The position numbers and the translations under genes were made by a program. The notes under the pieces were generated by a model that had not been told where the DNA came from, did not search any database, and was given only the letters and a program-made list of their open reading frames with translations. This document shows, in pieces, positions 1 to 5,843 of a stretch of DNA of 6,410 bases. Source of the stretch: Nitratifractor sp. (GTDB taxonomy: Bacteria > Campylobacterota > Campylobacteria > Campylobacterales > Sulfurovaceae); the NCBI GenBank assembly GCA_024762845.1, contig JANTGQ010000081.1:1-6410 (forward strand), read 5' to 3'. Numbering within the stretch: position 1 is the first letter of the stretch; each line of letters begins with the position of its first letter.

Positions 1-40
1 AGCTCCAGATGCTGTGAAAGAACTATTATTTTTCAGGAGC

Positions 41-56
41 AGGGACTTTAGTCCCT
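41..56. repeat. Small perfect hairpin (REP-like)
   Basis: The bases agggac (41-46) and gtccct (51-56) form a perfect 6-bp stem closed by the tetraloop TTTA. Short GC-capped hairpins with such a loop are typical of REP sequences recognised by IS200-like (RAYT) transposases. The hairpin sits at the outer edge of the larger inverted-repeat structure described separately. The structure is directly visible; the REP assignment is inference, and no transposase gene is in the window. Bases 1-40, to its left, show nothing I can identify. Confidence 0.5.
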
Positions 57-88
57 TAAACCCAGGATTTTGCATTAGAAATCACATA

Positions 89-209
89 ACTTGCATCAGC
101 CATTGCACTATGGGTATTTACATGACCGCAGGGAATCCAAACTTGCAAAAAAAACCATTGATTAACCTATGGGTTAACCTCATGACCGCAGGGAATCCAA
201 ACCTGCAAA
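89..209. repeat. Two tandem copies of a 52-60 base unit
   Basis: Unit 1 (89-140) and unit 2 (141-200) each run in order through ac-ttgca, ccattg, ctatggg and catgaccgcagggaatccaa. A third copy begins at 201 (acctgca) and stops. The best-conserved block is 121-149 against 181-209, with only two differences in 29 bases. Within it gcagg (128-132, 188-192) can pair with c[t/c]tgc (142-146, 202-206). The difference in that arm swaps a G-T for a G-C pair, so the small hairpin is kept in both copies. The block is translatable in one frame as a repeated peptide, but this looks incidental. Confidence 0.65.
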
Positions 210-239
210 GTTTCTCGCAAACACCCATAATATAAGCAC

Positions 240-327
240 TTATCACCGCACCAATTAATAGTCTGAAATTTAGATGCAACACTTTTGCTCATACTCTGCG
301 TTAGATTATTAGTTGGTGCGGTGATAA
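240..327. repeat. Long inner inverted repeat, 27-bp stem
   Basis: The arm at 240-260 pairs with 307-327 over 21 positions, 20 as Watson-Crick pairs and one as a G-T wobble. The stem extends through 261-266 with 301-306 if two more wobbles are allowed, leaving a 34-base loop (267-300). Transcribed either way, this would be a very stable hairpin. It lies 44 bases past the GH114 stop on the minus strand, so it could protect or end that transcript. No run of T follows it, so it is not a standard intrinsic terminator. A short palindrome, ataagcacttat (232-243), abuts and overlaps the left arm. Confidence 0.7.
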
Positions 328-370
328 TCATTTTCTAGCGATTCTAATGCAAAATCCGGGCTTAAAGAGG

Positions 371-1198
371 TTATAAGTCACCACAATCATACCTAAAAGA
401 GTCATCTAGATTTAAAGGGAGTATTAAGGTGCTGAACTTATTATTATTTGCTTCTGTGCACATTGTCTGGCGCGCATTATTTACATTGTCTCTATATTTC
501 TGATTATATTCTGCATTCAATACAGCTTTGTTCTTGTTCATAAATGGAAGTAGTTTATCGCACTCATTATATTGATGACACTGCTCATTTACACTAAAAT
601 CAAAATATGGTTCAAGTTCTACTATTTGGTTTAAATCGTTTTTTAAGCCAACGCTTAAACCTCTTTTTCTTGCTTCGTTTGCAATAAATTTATTGTATGC
701 TAGTTGGTCAGTAGCTGAGAGATTAAAGCCGCTGTTGTTTGTGTAGCCATCAACGTTATCTGGTTCTACACCATCACACCCTTTTTTAACAGCTAAATCT
801 AAACGAGCTAGCATAATAGGTGCCAATGCTTCATTAGATATATCTAGCCACCTTTCTCCAGCCCATCCATCTAGCGGGTTTCCTAATAGGCTTTTGGAAA
901 ATTTTGATTTGTCATCTCTCCAATTCTCATAACTTCCTGCACTAAAGTAGCATATTACTTTTTTCCCACTTTTTTTTAATTCTTTTATTAACTCTTTACT
1001 ACTATCAAATAGGTCAATATCATAGATGTCAACATTATACGCAGTATTTATTGTTCCTTGTAGTTGCCATTGCCATGACGTACCAGGAATGGGCTTATAC
1101 CAACTTCCATTAGTTATTGGATTAATATTGGGATCAAAAATTTTAGATTCATTATTTAAAATAAATGAAGTAATAATTGAGAGAAGAGCACTATCCAT
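371..1198 (-). CDS. GH114 endo-alpha-1,4-polygalactosaminidase-like glycoside hydrolase
   Basis: The 275-residue product matches family GH114 (TM1410-like TIM barrel) along nearly its whole length. The family hydrolyses alpha-1,4-linked galactosamine polymers, as found in biofilm polysaccharides. Recognisable blocks are PGTSWQWQLQGT (38-49), DIYDIDLFD (57-65), VICYFSAGSYENWR (81-94), GCDGVEPDNVDGY (140-152), GLSVGLKND (180-188) and NEQCHQYNEC (204-213). D147 and E205 are the likely catalytic pair; their 58-residue spacing agrees with the residues I recall for fungal Ega3. Six cysteines, including C207, C213, C247 and C272, could form disulfides outside the cytoplasm. The ATG at 1198 was chosen because AAGAG lies 5 bases upstream; the frame stays open further up only by overlapping infC. 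The N-terminus (ALLSIITSFIL, 4-14) is hydrophobic but short and lacks basic residues, so export is uncertain. The gene starts 41 bases after infC and is much more AT-rich, suggesting acquisition. The substrate is inferred from the family. Confidence 0.85.
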   Translation of the reverse strand: MDSALLSIITSFILNNESKIFDPNINPITNGSWYKPIPGTSWQWQLQGTINTAYNVDIYDIDLFDSSKELIKELKKSGKKVICYFSAGSYENWRDDKSKFSKSLLGNPLDGWAGERWLDISNEALAPIMLARLDLAVKKGCDGVEPDNVDGYTNNSGFNLSATDQLAYNKFIANEARKRGLSVGLKNDLNQIVELEPYFDFSVNEQCHQYNECDKLLPFMNKNKAVLNAEYNQKYRDNVNNARQTMCTEANNNKFSTLILPLNLDDSFRYDCGDL

Positions 1199-1239
1199 AT
1201 TAACTCTTTTAGTGCAGTGGAAGAGAGCAGAGCTAAACT

Positions 1240-1779
1240 CTACTTTTTCTTTGGAGTGAGGTACATATTTATGTAGCGTCCCTCTTGTTTTGCTGGGCCT
1301 TCTCGGTTGGCTATGTCTTCTAGGAGGGGCCAGATGTTGTTGAGTACTTCTATTCCTAGCTCTGGGGTTGCCATTTCGCGGCCTCTTAGGAATACGCGTA
1401 GTTTTACGTGTTTCTCTTTCTCTAAGAACTCTCGTGCATGTTTGACTTTGTAGTCGATATCGTTTTGGGCAATTTTGCAAGAGAATTTGACCTCTTTAAC
1501 CTCAATTTTCTTTTGGTTTTTTCTTGCCTCTTTTTTCTTTTTCTCTTGCTGGTATTTAAATTTCCCGTAATCCATTATTTTGGCAACGGGTGGCTTGGCA
1601 CTTGGGGATATTAGAACTAAGTCGAGTCCCTCTTCTTCTGCGGCTTTGAGAGCCTCTTTTCGACCCATAATACCTAATTGACCATTTGCGTCACTTACAA
1701 CTCTTAGTTCTAAATCCCTGATAGCCTCGTTCATTACGACACTATCTTTTTTGCCCTGTTTTCCGCCTTGCTTATTCAA
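1240..1779 (-). CDS. infC: Translation initiation factor IF-3
   Basis: IF-3 binds the 30S subunit, keeps 50S off and checks the start codon-initiator tRNA match. The 179-residue product has normal length. The N-domain covers about residues 14-85 and includes the family signature K67-K80 (KIMDYGKFKYQQEK). A lysine-rich linker helix follows (79-91). The C-domain (about 93-177) contains KEVKFSCKI, the DIDYKVKHAREFLEK helix and the VKLRVFLRGREM strand-loop, ending in TPKKK. The start is TTG at 1779: a strong GAGGGAG Shine-Dalgarno sits 4 bases upstream, and an in-frame TGA at 1789-1791 rules out anything earlier. The alternative ATG at 1734 (M16) has no clear ribosome site but would still leave an intact N-domain. 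The start overlaps the thrS stop (TTGA), implying translational coupling. No rpmI-rplT follows, unlike many bacteria. Confidence 0.97.
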   Translation of the reverse strand: MNKQGGKQGKKDSVVMNEAIRDLELRVVSDANGQLGIMGRKEALKAAEEEGLDLVLISPSAKPPVAKIMDYGKFKYQQEKKKKEARKNQKKIEVKEVKFSCKIAQNDIDYKVKHAREFLEKEKHVKLRVFLRGREMATPELGIEVLNNIWPLLEDIANREGPAKQEGRYINMYLTPKKK

Positions 1780-3578
1780 ATTTCTCCCTCATTAATTTCG
1801 TTTCTTAATTGTAGCATAAAATCTTCGGCTTTTAGATTATATTGCTCTTTTTTTCTTCTATCTCGCACTGCTACGGCTCTATTTTCTATCTCTTCGTCAC
1901 CAATAATCACAACATAAGGGACTCTTTGCTTCTCTGCAAGGCGAATTCTTTTGTTTAAAGAGTCATTTTTATCGTATATTTCACAATCAATTTCATATTT
2001 TGCAAATTCGTTTGATAACTCTTGCGCATACTCTACATGGTTTTGCGCGATTGGTACAAAGATAATTTGTGTTGGTGCAATAAAGCTTGGGAACTCACCG
2101 GCATAGTGCTCTGTTAAGATACCGATAAATCGCTCGAAGCTTCCTAAAATTGCGCGGTGTATCATTACAGGCGTTCTCTTTTCGTTATTTTCGTCTGTAT
2201 ACTCCATCTCGAAGCGCTCTGGTAGGTTAAAGTCTACCTGAATAGTTCCGCACTGCCATTTTCTGCCGATTGCATCGGTGATTTTTACATCGATTTTTGG
2301 ACCATAGAAGGCTCCGCCACCCTCATCTACACCATACTCGAGGTTACGGCTCTCAAGCGCTTGTTTAAGACCATCTGTAGCCATCTCCCAAACAGCGTCG
2401 TCGCCGATTGCTTTTTCTGGTTTTGTTGAAATCTCCATTGTGTAGCTAAAGTCAAACTTTTTCATAACGCTATCGACAAACTCTACAACATCCAAAACAA
2501 CATCTTTAATCTGCTCTGGGGTACAGATAATGTGGGCGTCATCTTGTGTAAATTCGCGCACTCTAAAGAGTCCGTGCAGAACTCCGCTCTTTTCGTGGCG
2601 GTGGACAACACCATACTCAAAGAATTTCATCGGCAGGTCACGGTAGCTTTTGCCGCTCTTTTTGTAAATTAAAATATGCCCGATGCAGTTCATCGGTTTT
2701 AAGCCATACTCTTGCTCGTCGATTGTTGTAAGGTACATATTTTCGCCGTAACATGCGTAGTGACCGCTCTTTAGCCACATATCAGATTTTAAAATCTCTG
2801 GTCCGCGAACCGGCTCGTAGCCTCTGATTCTGTGTGATTTCCAAAGGATTTGCTCGATTTTAGAGCGCAGTCTTGCACCTTTTGGCAGCCAAAACGGTAA
2901 ACCAGCCCCCGCCTCTTCGCTAAACATAAAGAGTTCGAGCTCGTTCCCGATTTTTCTATGATCTCGTTTTTTTGCCTCTTCGAGCATCTGCATATGTGCT
3001 TTTAGGCTCTCTTTATCAGCAAATGCGATACCGTAAATTCTTGTAAGCATCTCGGCATTCTCGTCGCCACCAAGGTAAGCGCCTGCTAGTTTTGTTAGTT
3101 TTACATTAAACAAGTAGCCTGTAGTTGGCAGGTGTGGTCCACGACAGAGGTCTTCGAAATCGCCTTGTTGGTATACAGATACCTCTTCGCCCGGAATTTG
3201 ATTGATAAGACGCTGTTTTAGGTCGTCGTTTGCAAACTTTTCGAGTGCTTCCTCTTTAGTAAGAGAGTATTTTTCGATAGGGTAGCGTTTTTTTGCTAGC
3301 TCCTTCATCTTCTTCTCTATCTTTTTTAGATCCTCTTCGCCGATTTTGGCGTCGGTTCTAAAGTCGTAGTAGAAGCCCTCTTCAACTACTGGTCCAACAA
3401 AAAATTGTGTATTTGGGTAGAGCTCTTTAATTGCCTGTGCCATCAGGTGCGCTGCTGAGTGGCGGATAATCTCGAGAGCCTCTGCCGAGTTGTCAAAGTG
3501 TACCTCTTTTTCGCCACTTTGGGCGCTTTGAGTATCTACAATTTGACCATTTTCTATAAAGCCGATAACATCACTCAC
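1776..3578 (-). CDS. thrS: Threonyl-tRNA synthetase
   Basis: This cytoplasmic class II synthetase charges tRNA-Thr. At 600 residues it is shorter than the E. coli enzyme (642) because the N-terminal TGS domain is reduced to about 30 residues. The editing domain that clears Ser-tRNA-Thr is intact, with H40 and H44 (RHSAAH) and C145 and H149 (DLCRGPH). The catalytic core spans about 235-495. Its zinc ligands are C298 (PMNC), H349 (TQDDAH) and H474 (IHRAILGS), spaced as in E. coli. Motif 2 lies near FFEYGVVHRHEKSG to REFTQDD, and motif 3 is HRAILGSFERFIGIL. The anticodon-binding domain is about 500-600. The start is GTG at 3578, with AAGGAA 5 bases upstream. The gene follows the M48 gene by 59 bases carrying a plausible promoter, and its stop overlaps the infC start. 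The short N-terminus agrees with the Campylobacter enzyme as I remember it, so it looks like a lineage trait rather than damage. Confidence 0.98.
   Translation of the reverse strand: MSDVIGFIENGQIVDTQSAQSGEKEVHFDNSAEALEIIRHSAAHLMAQAIKELYPNTQFFVGPVVEEGFYYDFRTDAKIGEEDLKKIEKKMKELAKKRYPIEKYSLTKEEALEKFANDDLKQRLINQIPGEEVSVYQQGDFEDLCRGPHLPTTGYLFNVKLTKLAGAYLGGDENAEMLTRIYGIAFADKESLKAHMQMLEEAKKRDHRKIGNELELFMFSEEAGAGLPFWLPKGARLRSKIEQILWKSHRIRGYEPVRGPEILKSDMWLKSGHYACYGENMYLTTIDEQEYGLKPMNCIGHILIYKKSGKSYRDLPMKFFEYGVVHRHEKSGVLHGLFRVREFTQDDAHIICTPEQIKDVVLDVVEFVDSVMKKFDFSYTMEISTKPEKAIGDDAVWEMATDGLKQALESRNLEYGVDEGGGAFYGPKIDVKITDAIGRKWQCGTIQVDFNLPERFEMEYTDENNEKRTPVMIHRAILGSFERFIGILTEHYAGEFPSFIAPTQIIFVPIAQNHVEYAQELSNEFAKYEIDCEIYDKNDSLNKRIRLAEKQRVPYVVIIGDEEIENRAVAVRDRRKKEQYNLKAEDFMLQLRNEINEGEI
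1784..1790 (-). promoter_or_regulatory. Shine-Dalgarno deciding the TTG start of infC
   Basis: GAGGGAG on the minus strand lies inside the last codons of thrS, 4 bases before the TTG at 1779. It is a much better ribosome site than anything before the internal ATG at 1734. This supports the TTG start and tight coupling of infC translation to that of thrS. Confidence 0.75.
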
Positions 3579-3603
3579 TATAGTTCCTTAAAAATTATAA
3601 TTT

Positions 3604-3639
3604 TGCGCTAATTATAGCCAAAGCGGACTTAGGGTTGTT
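3604..3639 (-). promoter_or_regulatory. Candidate sigma-70 promoter for thrS-infC-GH114
   Basis: On the minus strand a perfect TATAAT lies at 3616-3611, preceded by TTTGGC. Transcription would start near 3604, giving a leader of about 26 bases before the thrS GTG. The expected -35 position (about 3634-3639, AACAAC) does not resemble TTGACA; weak or absent -35 boxes are usual in Campylobacterota. Such hexamers also arise by chance in AT-rich gaps. A second TATAAT at 3599-3594 is too close to the ribosome site to be useful. Confidence 0.4.
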
Positions 3640-4645
3640 ATTCATTGTTAAAATATGCGACTCTTTTAGAGGTAATAGGGTGCGATGCGAGCCAGGGAAA
3701 GCGGTTTTCGGAGCTTTTACCCTTAGATTTTTTATTCGCAAAATTTTCGATATTTAAAAAGAGGTTTGCAAGTGGCTTTGTAGATATACCCATTTTGTGT
3801 AGTTGCATTTTGGCGTAACTGTCTGCCTGGGTTTCGAACTCACGGCTATATTTGCTTGTGAGTAGCATGGTTGGCAAAGCGGTAGTTATAAACGAGAGGT
3901 CTCCGGTTGCGTAGCCAATTACAGTAGCCACAATAGCCCCTTTTATAAGCCCTTGCAGACCATGTTTATAAACAACATGCCCTTTTTCGTGTGCCAAGAC
4001 GCCTAAAATGCCGTAGAGATTTGGGTCTTTGTCGAGATAGACGAGAGAGTCTATTAACACAATATCACCATTTGGCAGGGCAAAAGCGTTTGCCCCCATA
4101 GCTGGCGATGAGCGAAAGTGGAGCTTGTATCTCTTCTCGCCATCTGTTAGCTTTTGAAAGAGGTGTAAAATTTTTGCTTTTTTCTCGTTGGAGAGGTTAC
4201 TTTTGTGTAGATAGTGTTTGTCGAGCATTTTTAGGGTATTTCTACTTGCACTATCTAGCGAGTTTTGGGGCAGATTTTTCGCTAGCATCTTTGCAGTAAA
4301 GTCTGCTCCGACTGTAAGCGAGAGGGTGATGGTTATAACAATCACAGCCAGAGCACCCAGTGCGAATTTCCATGAGCGCTCTAACTTGTGAACAAGTGGA
4401 GATTGTAGACTAAAGTGGCTTAGTGCTCGATCGATTGTGTCGTTCTCTTCACTTTTACATCGTGTGCCGTCTGGGAGATGGATAAGCCTTGGTGTGTCGC
4501 CTAAACGCGAAGATATAGTAACGTCCTCTAGTGCTAAATCAATACCGTGGCTCGCAATTTTAAAGCGCCCGTTTTGCGTAATCTCTATTGCGACACTATG
4601 CTCTTTGGAGCTCTTGCCGTCGTACATTTTGGCATTAATTGTCAT
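3638..4645 (-). CDS. Membrane-anchored M48-family zinc metallopeptidase with DUF7092-like N-domain
   Basis: The 335-residue product is a predicted membrane zinc protease. Residues 1-62 (YDGKSSKEHSVAIEI to IHLPDGTRC) look like the small DUF7092 domain that precedes some M48 peptidases. One transmembrane helix lies at about 92-113. The peptidase domain follows: the NAFALPNGDIVLIDSL strand region (185-201), the catalytic HEKGH (219-223, with H219, E220 and H223), the third zinc ligand E271 in SREFETQAD, and the C-terminal LASHP motif (319-323). A hydrophobic stretch at about 234-262 between the motifs may be a membrane-associated hairpin. All catalytic residues are present. The family includes BepA, Oma1 and HtpX, which cleave misfolded membrane or envelope proteins; the substrate here is unknown. 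The ATG at 4645 lies 17 bases after the DUF898 stop and has no good Shine-Dalgarno, so re-initiation after the upstream gene is likely. The pairing with DUF898 is recurrent in bacteria. Confidence 0.9.
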   Translation of the reverse strand: MTINAKMYDGKSSKEHSVAIEITQNGRFKIASHGIDLALEDVTISSRLGDTPRLIHLPDGTRCKSEENDTIDRALSHFSLQSPLVHKLERSWKFALGALAVIVITITLSLTVGADFTAKMLAKNLPQNSLDSASRNTLKMLDKHYLHKSNLSNEKKAKILHLFQKLTDGEKRYKLHFRSSPAMGANAFALPNGDIVLIDSLVYLDKDPNLYGILGVLAHEKGHVVYKHGLQGLIKGAIVATVIGYATGDLSFITTALPTMLLTSKYSREFETQADSYAKMQLHKMGISTKPLANLFLNIENFANKKSKGKSSENRFPWLASHPITSKRVAYFNNE

Positions 4646-4662
4646 TAGGCGCTGCTTTCATA

Positions 4663-5829
4663 TTAGAATCCTATCTCTATATCGAAAAAGTCTAGTGTCT
4701 CTTCGCCAAGTGCATTTCGGCTCTCGTATCCGCTTGAGCTAAACGATTCGTAATCGCTGCACGCAAAGTGAGTGTTTTCAAGCTTGTAGCGAAGGTAACG
4801 AATTTTTGCCCAAGGGTAGAGCATACCTAAAGAGAGCAGTATAAGCAGTGCATTTGTAGCACTGATAAACCCAAGTCTGAGCGGGTGGATTGTCCCTTTA
4901 AAACTGCCATCTTTAATTTTGGTGAAGTTACGACCCAGGTTTGAGAGAAAAGCGTCGCTTATCCCCTTAAAAAGCCCAATGATAAAGAGGTACGTTATGG
5001 TACCAAAGAAGAGAGTTAAATAAGGGAGTAGGACGTTTGATGCAAGTATAGTATTAGATGCTTTCGTGTATCCCATCGCTGAGAGATAGCCGATAATCAC
5101 TGATGCAATTATACCAAGGGCAATAGAGATAGCAAAGGTTAAGAGACCCATTTTCATAAAGACTCCTATAACATCTCTTTTTGTGGCAACGAATCGAAAC
5201 GGAGTATCGCCATACCATGCATTGTTGATAACAAGTAGTTTATATCTTCTGTAGATTGCAGGCAGTAGAATTGTGAAGAGAAAAATATATGCAAAAAAAG
5301 CAAGAAAAGCTGCAAACCCCGGCATAAATTTAGCCAAAACAGCAAGGGTGAGCGGAATGGAAGCTATAAGAATTATTGCGAGAGTTACAAGCCAATAGAA
5401 GCTTCGTGTTTTGGCGCTAAAACGAAAGGGTATATTGCGGTAGCTTGTGCTTTTTAGCTTAAAGCTGATTGCCTGCCGAATAAGCCATGGCAGTAGCAGA
5501 AGAAAGAGCACAATAATTGCTCCGGCTACTGCATACATTGCCAGGTAGTCACTAAAGAGTAAAAAGAGGGCGTAGAGTGTTACAACAATAATGCGCCCGT
5601 AGAGTATTCTTTTGGGCTTGGCATTATACTCGAAGTTGGAGCCATTGAGGTAGCAGCTGGCGTAGAGATAGCGGTTTGTACGCACTTTCGCCCAAGCGGA
5701 GTAGATACCAAGAGTTAGGATGCTCAGCGCTATGTTGACTATCCATATTTTAAAATACTCTTTTGTATCTGCCTTGAAAACAAAGCTCTTAAAAGAGTTT
5801 TTACTATCTTCTAGAGACTCTGTTTGCAT
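4663..5829 (-). CDS. DUF898 (YjgN-family) multi-spanning inner-membrane protein
   Basis: The 388-residue protein belongs to DUF898, whose molecular function is not established. Hydrophobic segments lie at about 26-46, 80-93, 97-117, 146-168, 172-195, 223-249, 264-289 and 319-338. The characteristic motif TLGIYSAWAKVRTNRYLYAS (39-58) recurs near the C-terminus as SLGMLYPWAKIRYLRYKLEN (333-352). Two middle segments also resemble each other (NIPFRFSAKTRSFYW, 132-146; DTPFRFVATKRDVIG, 208-222). The protein therefore looks built from internal repeats. The ATG at 5829 was chosen over the in-frame GTG at 5838 because the Shine-Dalgarno AAGGAG (5843-5838) overlaps that GTG and stands 8 bases before the ATG. 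The ribosome site also overlaps the def stop codon, with 12 bases between genes, which indicates coupling. The next gene encodes an M48 peptidase, a common partner, so a joint role at the membrane is plausible but unproven. Confidence 0.88.
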   Translation of the reverse strand: MQTESLEDSKNSFKSFVFKADTKEYFKIWIVNIALSILTLGIYSAWAKVRTNRYLYASCYLNGSNFEYNAKPKRILYGRIIVVTLYALFLLFSDYLAMYAVAGAIIVLFLLLLPWLIRQAISFKLKSTSYRNIPFRFSAKTRSFYWLVTLAIILIASIPLTLAVLAKFMPGFAAFLAFFAYIFLFTILLPAIYRRYKLLVINNAWYGDTPFRFVATKRDVIGVFMKMGLLTFAISIALGIIASVIIGYLSAMGYTKASNTILASNVLLPYLTLFFGTITYLFIIGLFKGISDAFLSNLGRNFTKIKDGSFKGTIHPLRLGFISATNALLILLSLGMLYPWAKIRYLRYKLENTHFACSDYESFSSSGYESRNALGEETLDFFDIEIGF

Positions 5830-5837
5830 TTCGTACA

Positions 5838-5843
5838 CTCCTT
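5838..5843 (-). promoter_or_regulatory. Shine-Dalgarno deciding the start of the DUF898 gene
   Basis: A full AAGGAG on the minus strand overlaps the def stop codon (TAAGGAG). It stands 8 bases before the ATG at 5829. Its last G is the first base of the in-frame GTG at 5838, which therefore cannot be the start served by this site. Confidence 0.75.

Larger units (their letters stand above)
54..368. repeat. Outer inverted repeat enclosing a composite repeat element
   Basis: The left arm at 56-80 and the right arm at 342-366 are inverted copies. The core is a perfect 16-base match (65-80 against 342-357, ggattttgcattagaa). The match continues outward through ttaaaccc against ttaagccc, with one mismatch and a one-base gap. 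The arms enclose about 260 bases that contain a tandem repeat and a second inverted repeat. No open reading frame inside looks like a protein. The layout fits a non-autonomous mobile element (MITE) or paired REP sequences (BIME). The right arm ends 4 bases from the stop codon of the GH114 gene. The repeats are visible; mobility is inferred. Confidence 0.55.

Noticed and set aside
121..209. Two 29-base repeats 31 bases apart, resembling a minimal CRISPR unit
   Set aside because: The intervening sequence is itself related to the sequence before the first copy (ccattg, ctatggg), so it is a longer tandem unit and not a unique spacer. There are only two copies and no cas gene nearby.
14..235. 73-codon plus-strand reading frame with a repeated MTAGNPNLQ peptide
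   Set aside because: It starts at a GTG without a clear ribosome site and spans the hairpin, an inverted-repeat arm and both tandem units. The peptide repeat simply reflects the DNA repeat.
1204..1240. Terminator between infC and the GH114 gene
   Set aside because: Only a 5-bp stem (tttag/ctaaa) can be drawn, with a long loop and no following T run on the minus strand.
1026..1259. Plus-strand frame opposite the GH114 gene start
   Set aside because: It is antisense to a well-supported gene and shows no recognisable domain.
1199..1480. N-terminal extension of the GH114 frame by 94 codons
   Set aside because: It lies out of frame inside infC, is arginine- and proline-rich with no family similarity, and the ATG at 1198 has its own ribosome site.
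3594..3599. Second TATAAT before thrS
   Set aside because: Transcription from it would begin at or inside the ribosome binding site, leaving no working leader.
4108..4299. Plus-strand frame opposite the M48 gene
   Set aside because: It is antisense to a conserved protein with all motifs intact, and its own product shows no family features.
4437..4742. Plus-strand frame across the DUF898/M48 junction
   Set aside because: It is antisense to both genes with no domain or convincing ribosome site.
5836..5838. GTG start for the DUF898 gene
   Set aside because: The GTG shares its first base with the Shine-Dalgarno; the ATG at 5829 has an ideal 8-base spacing.
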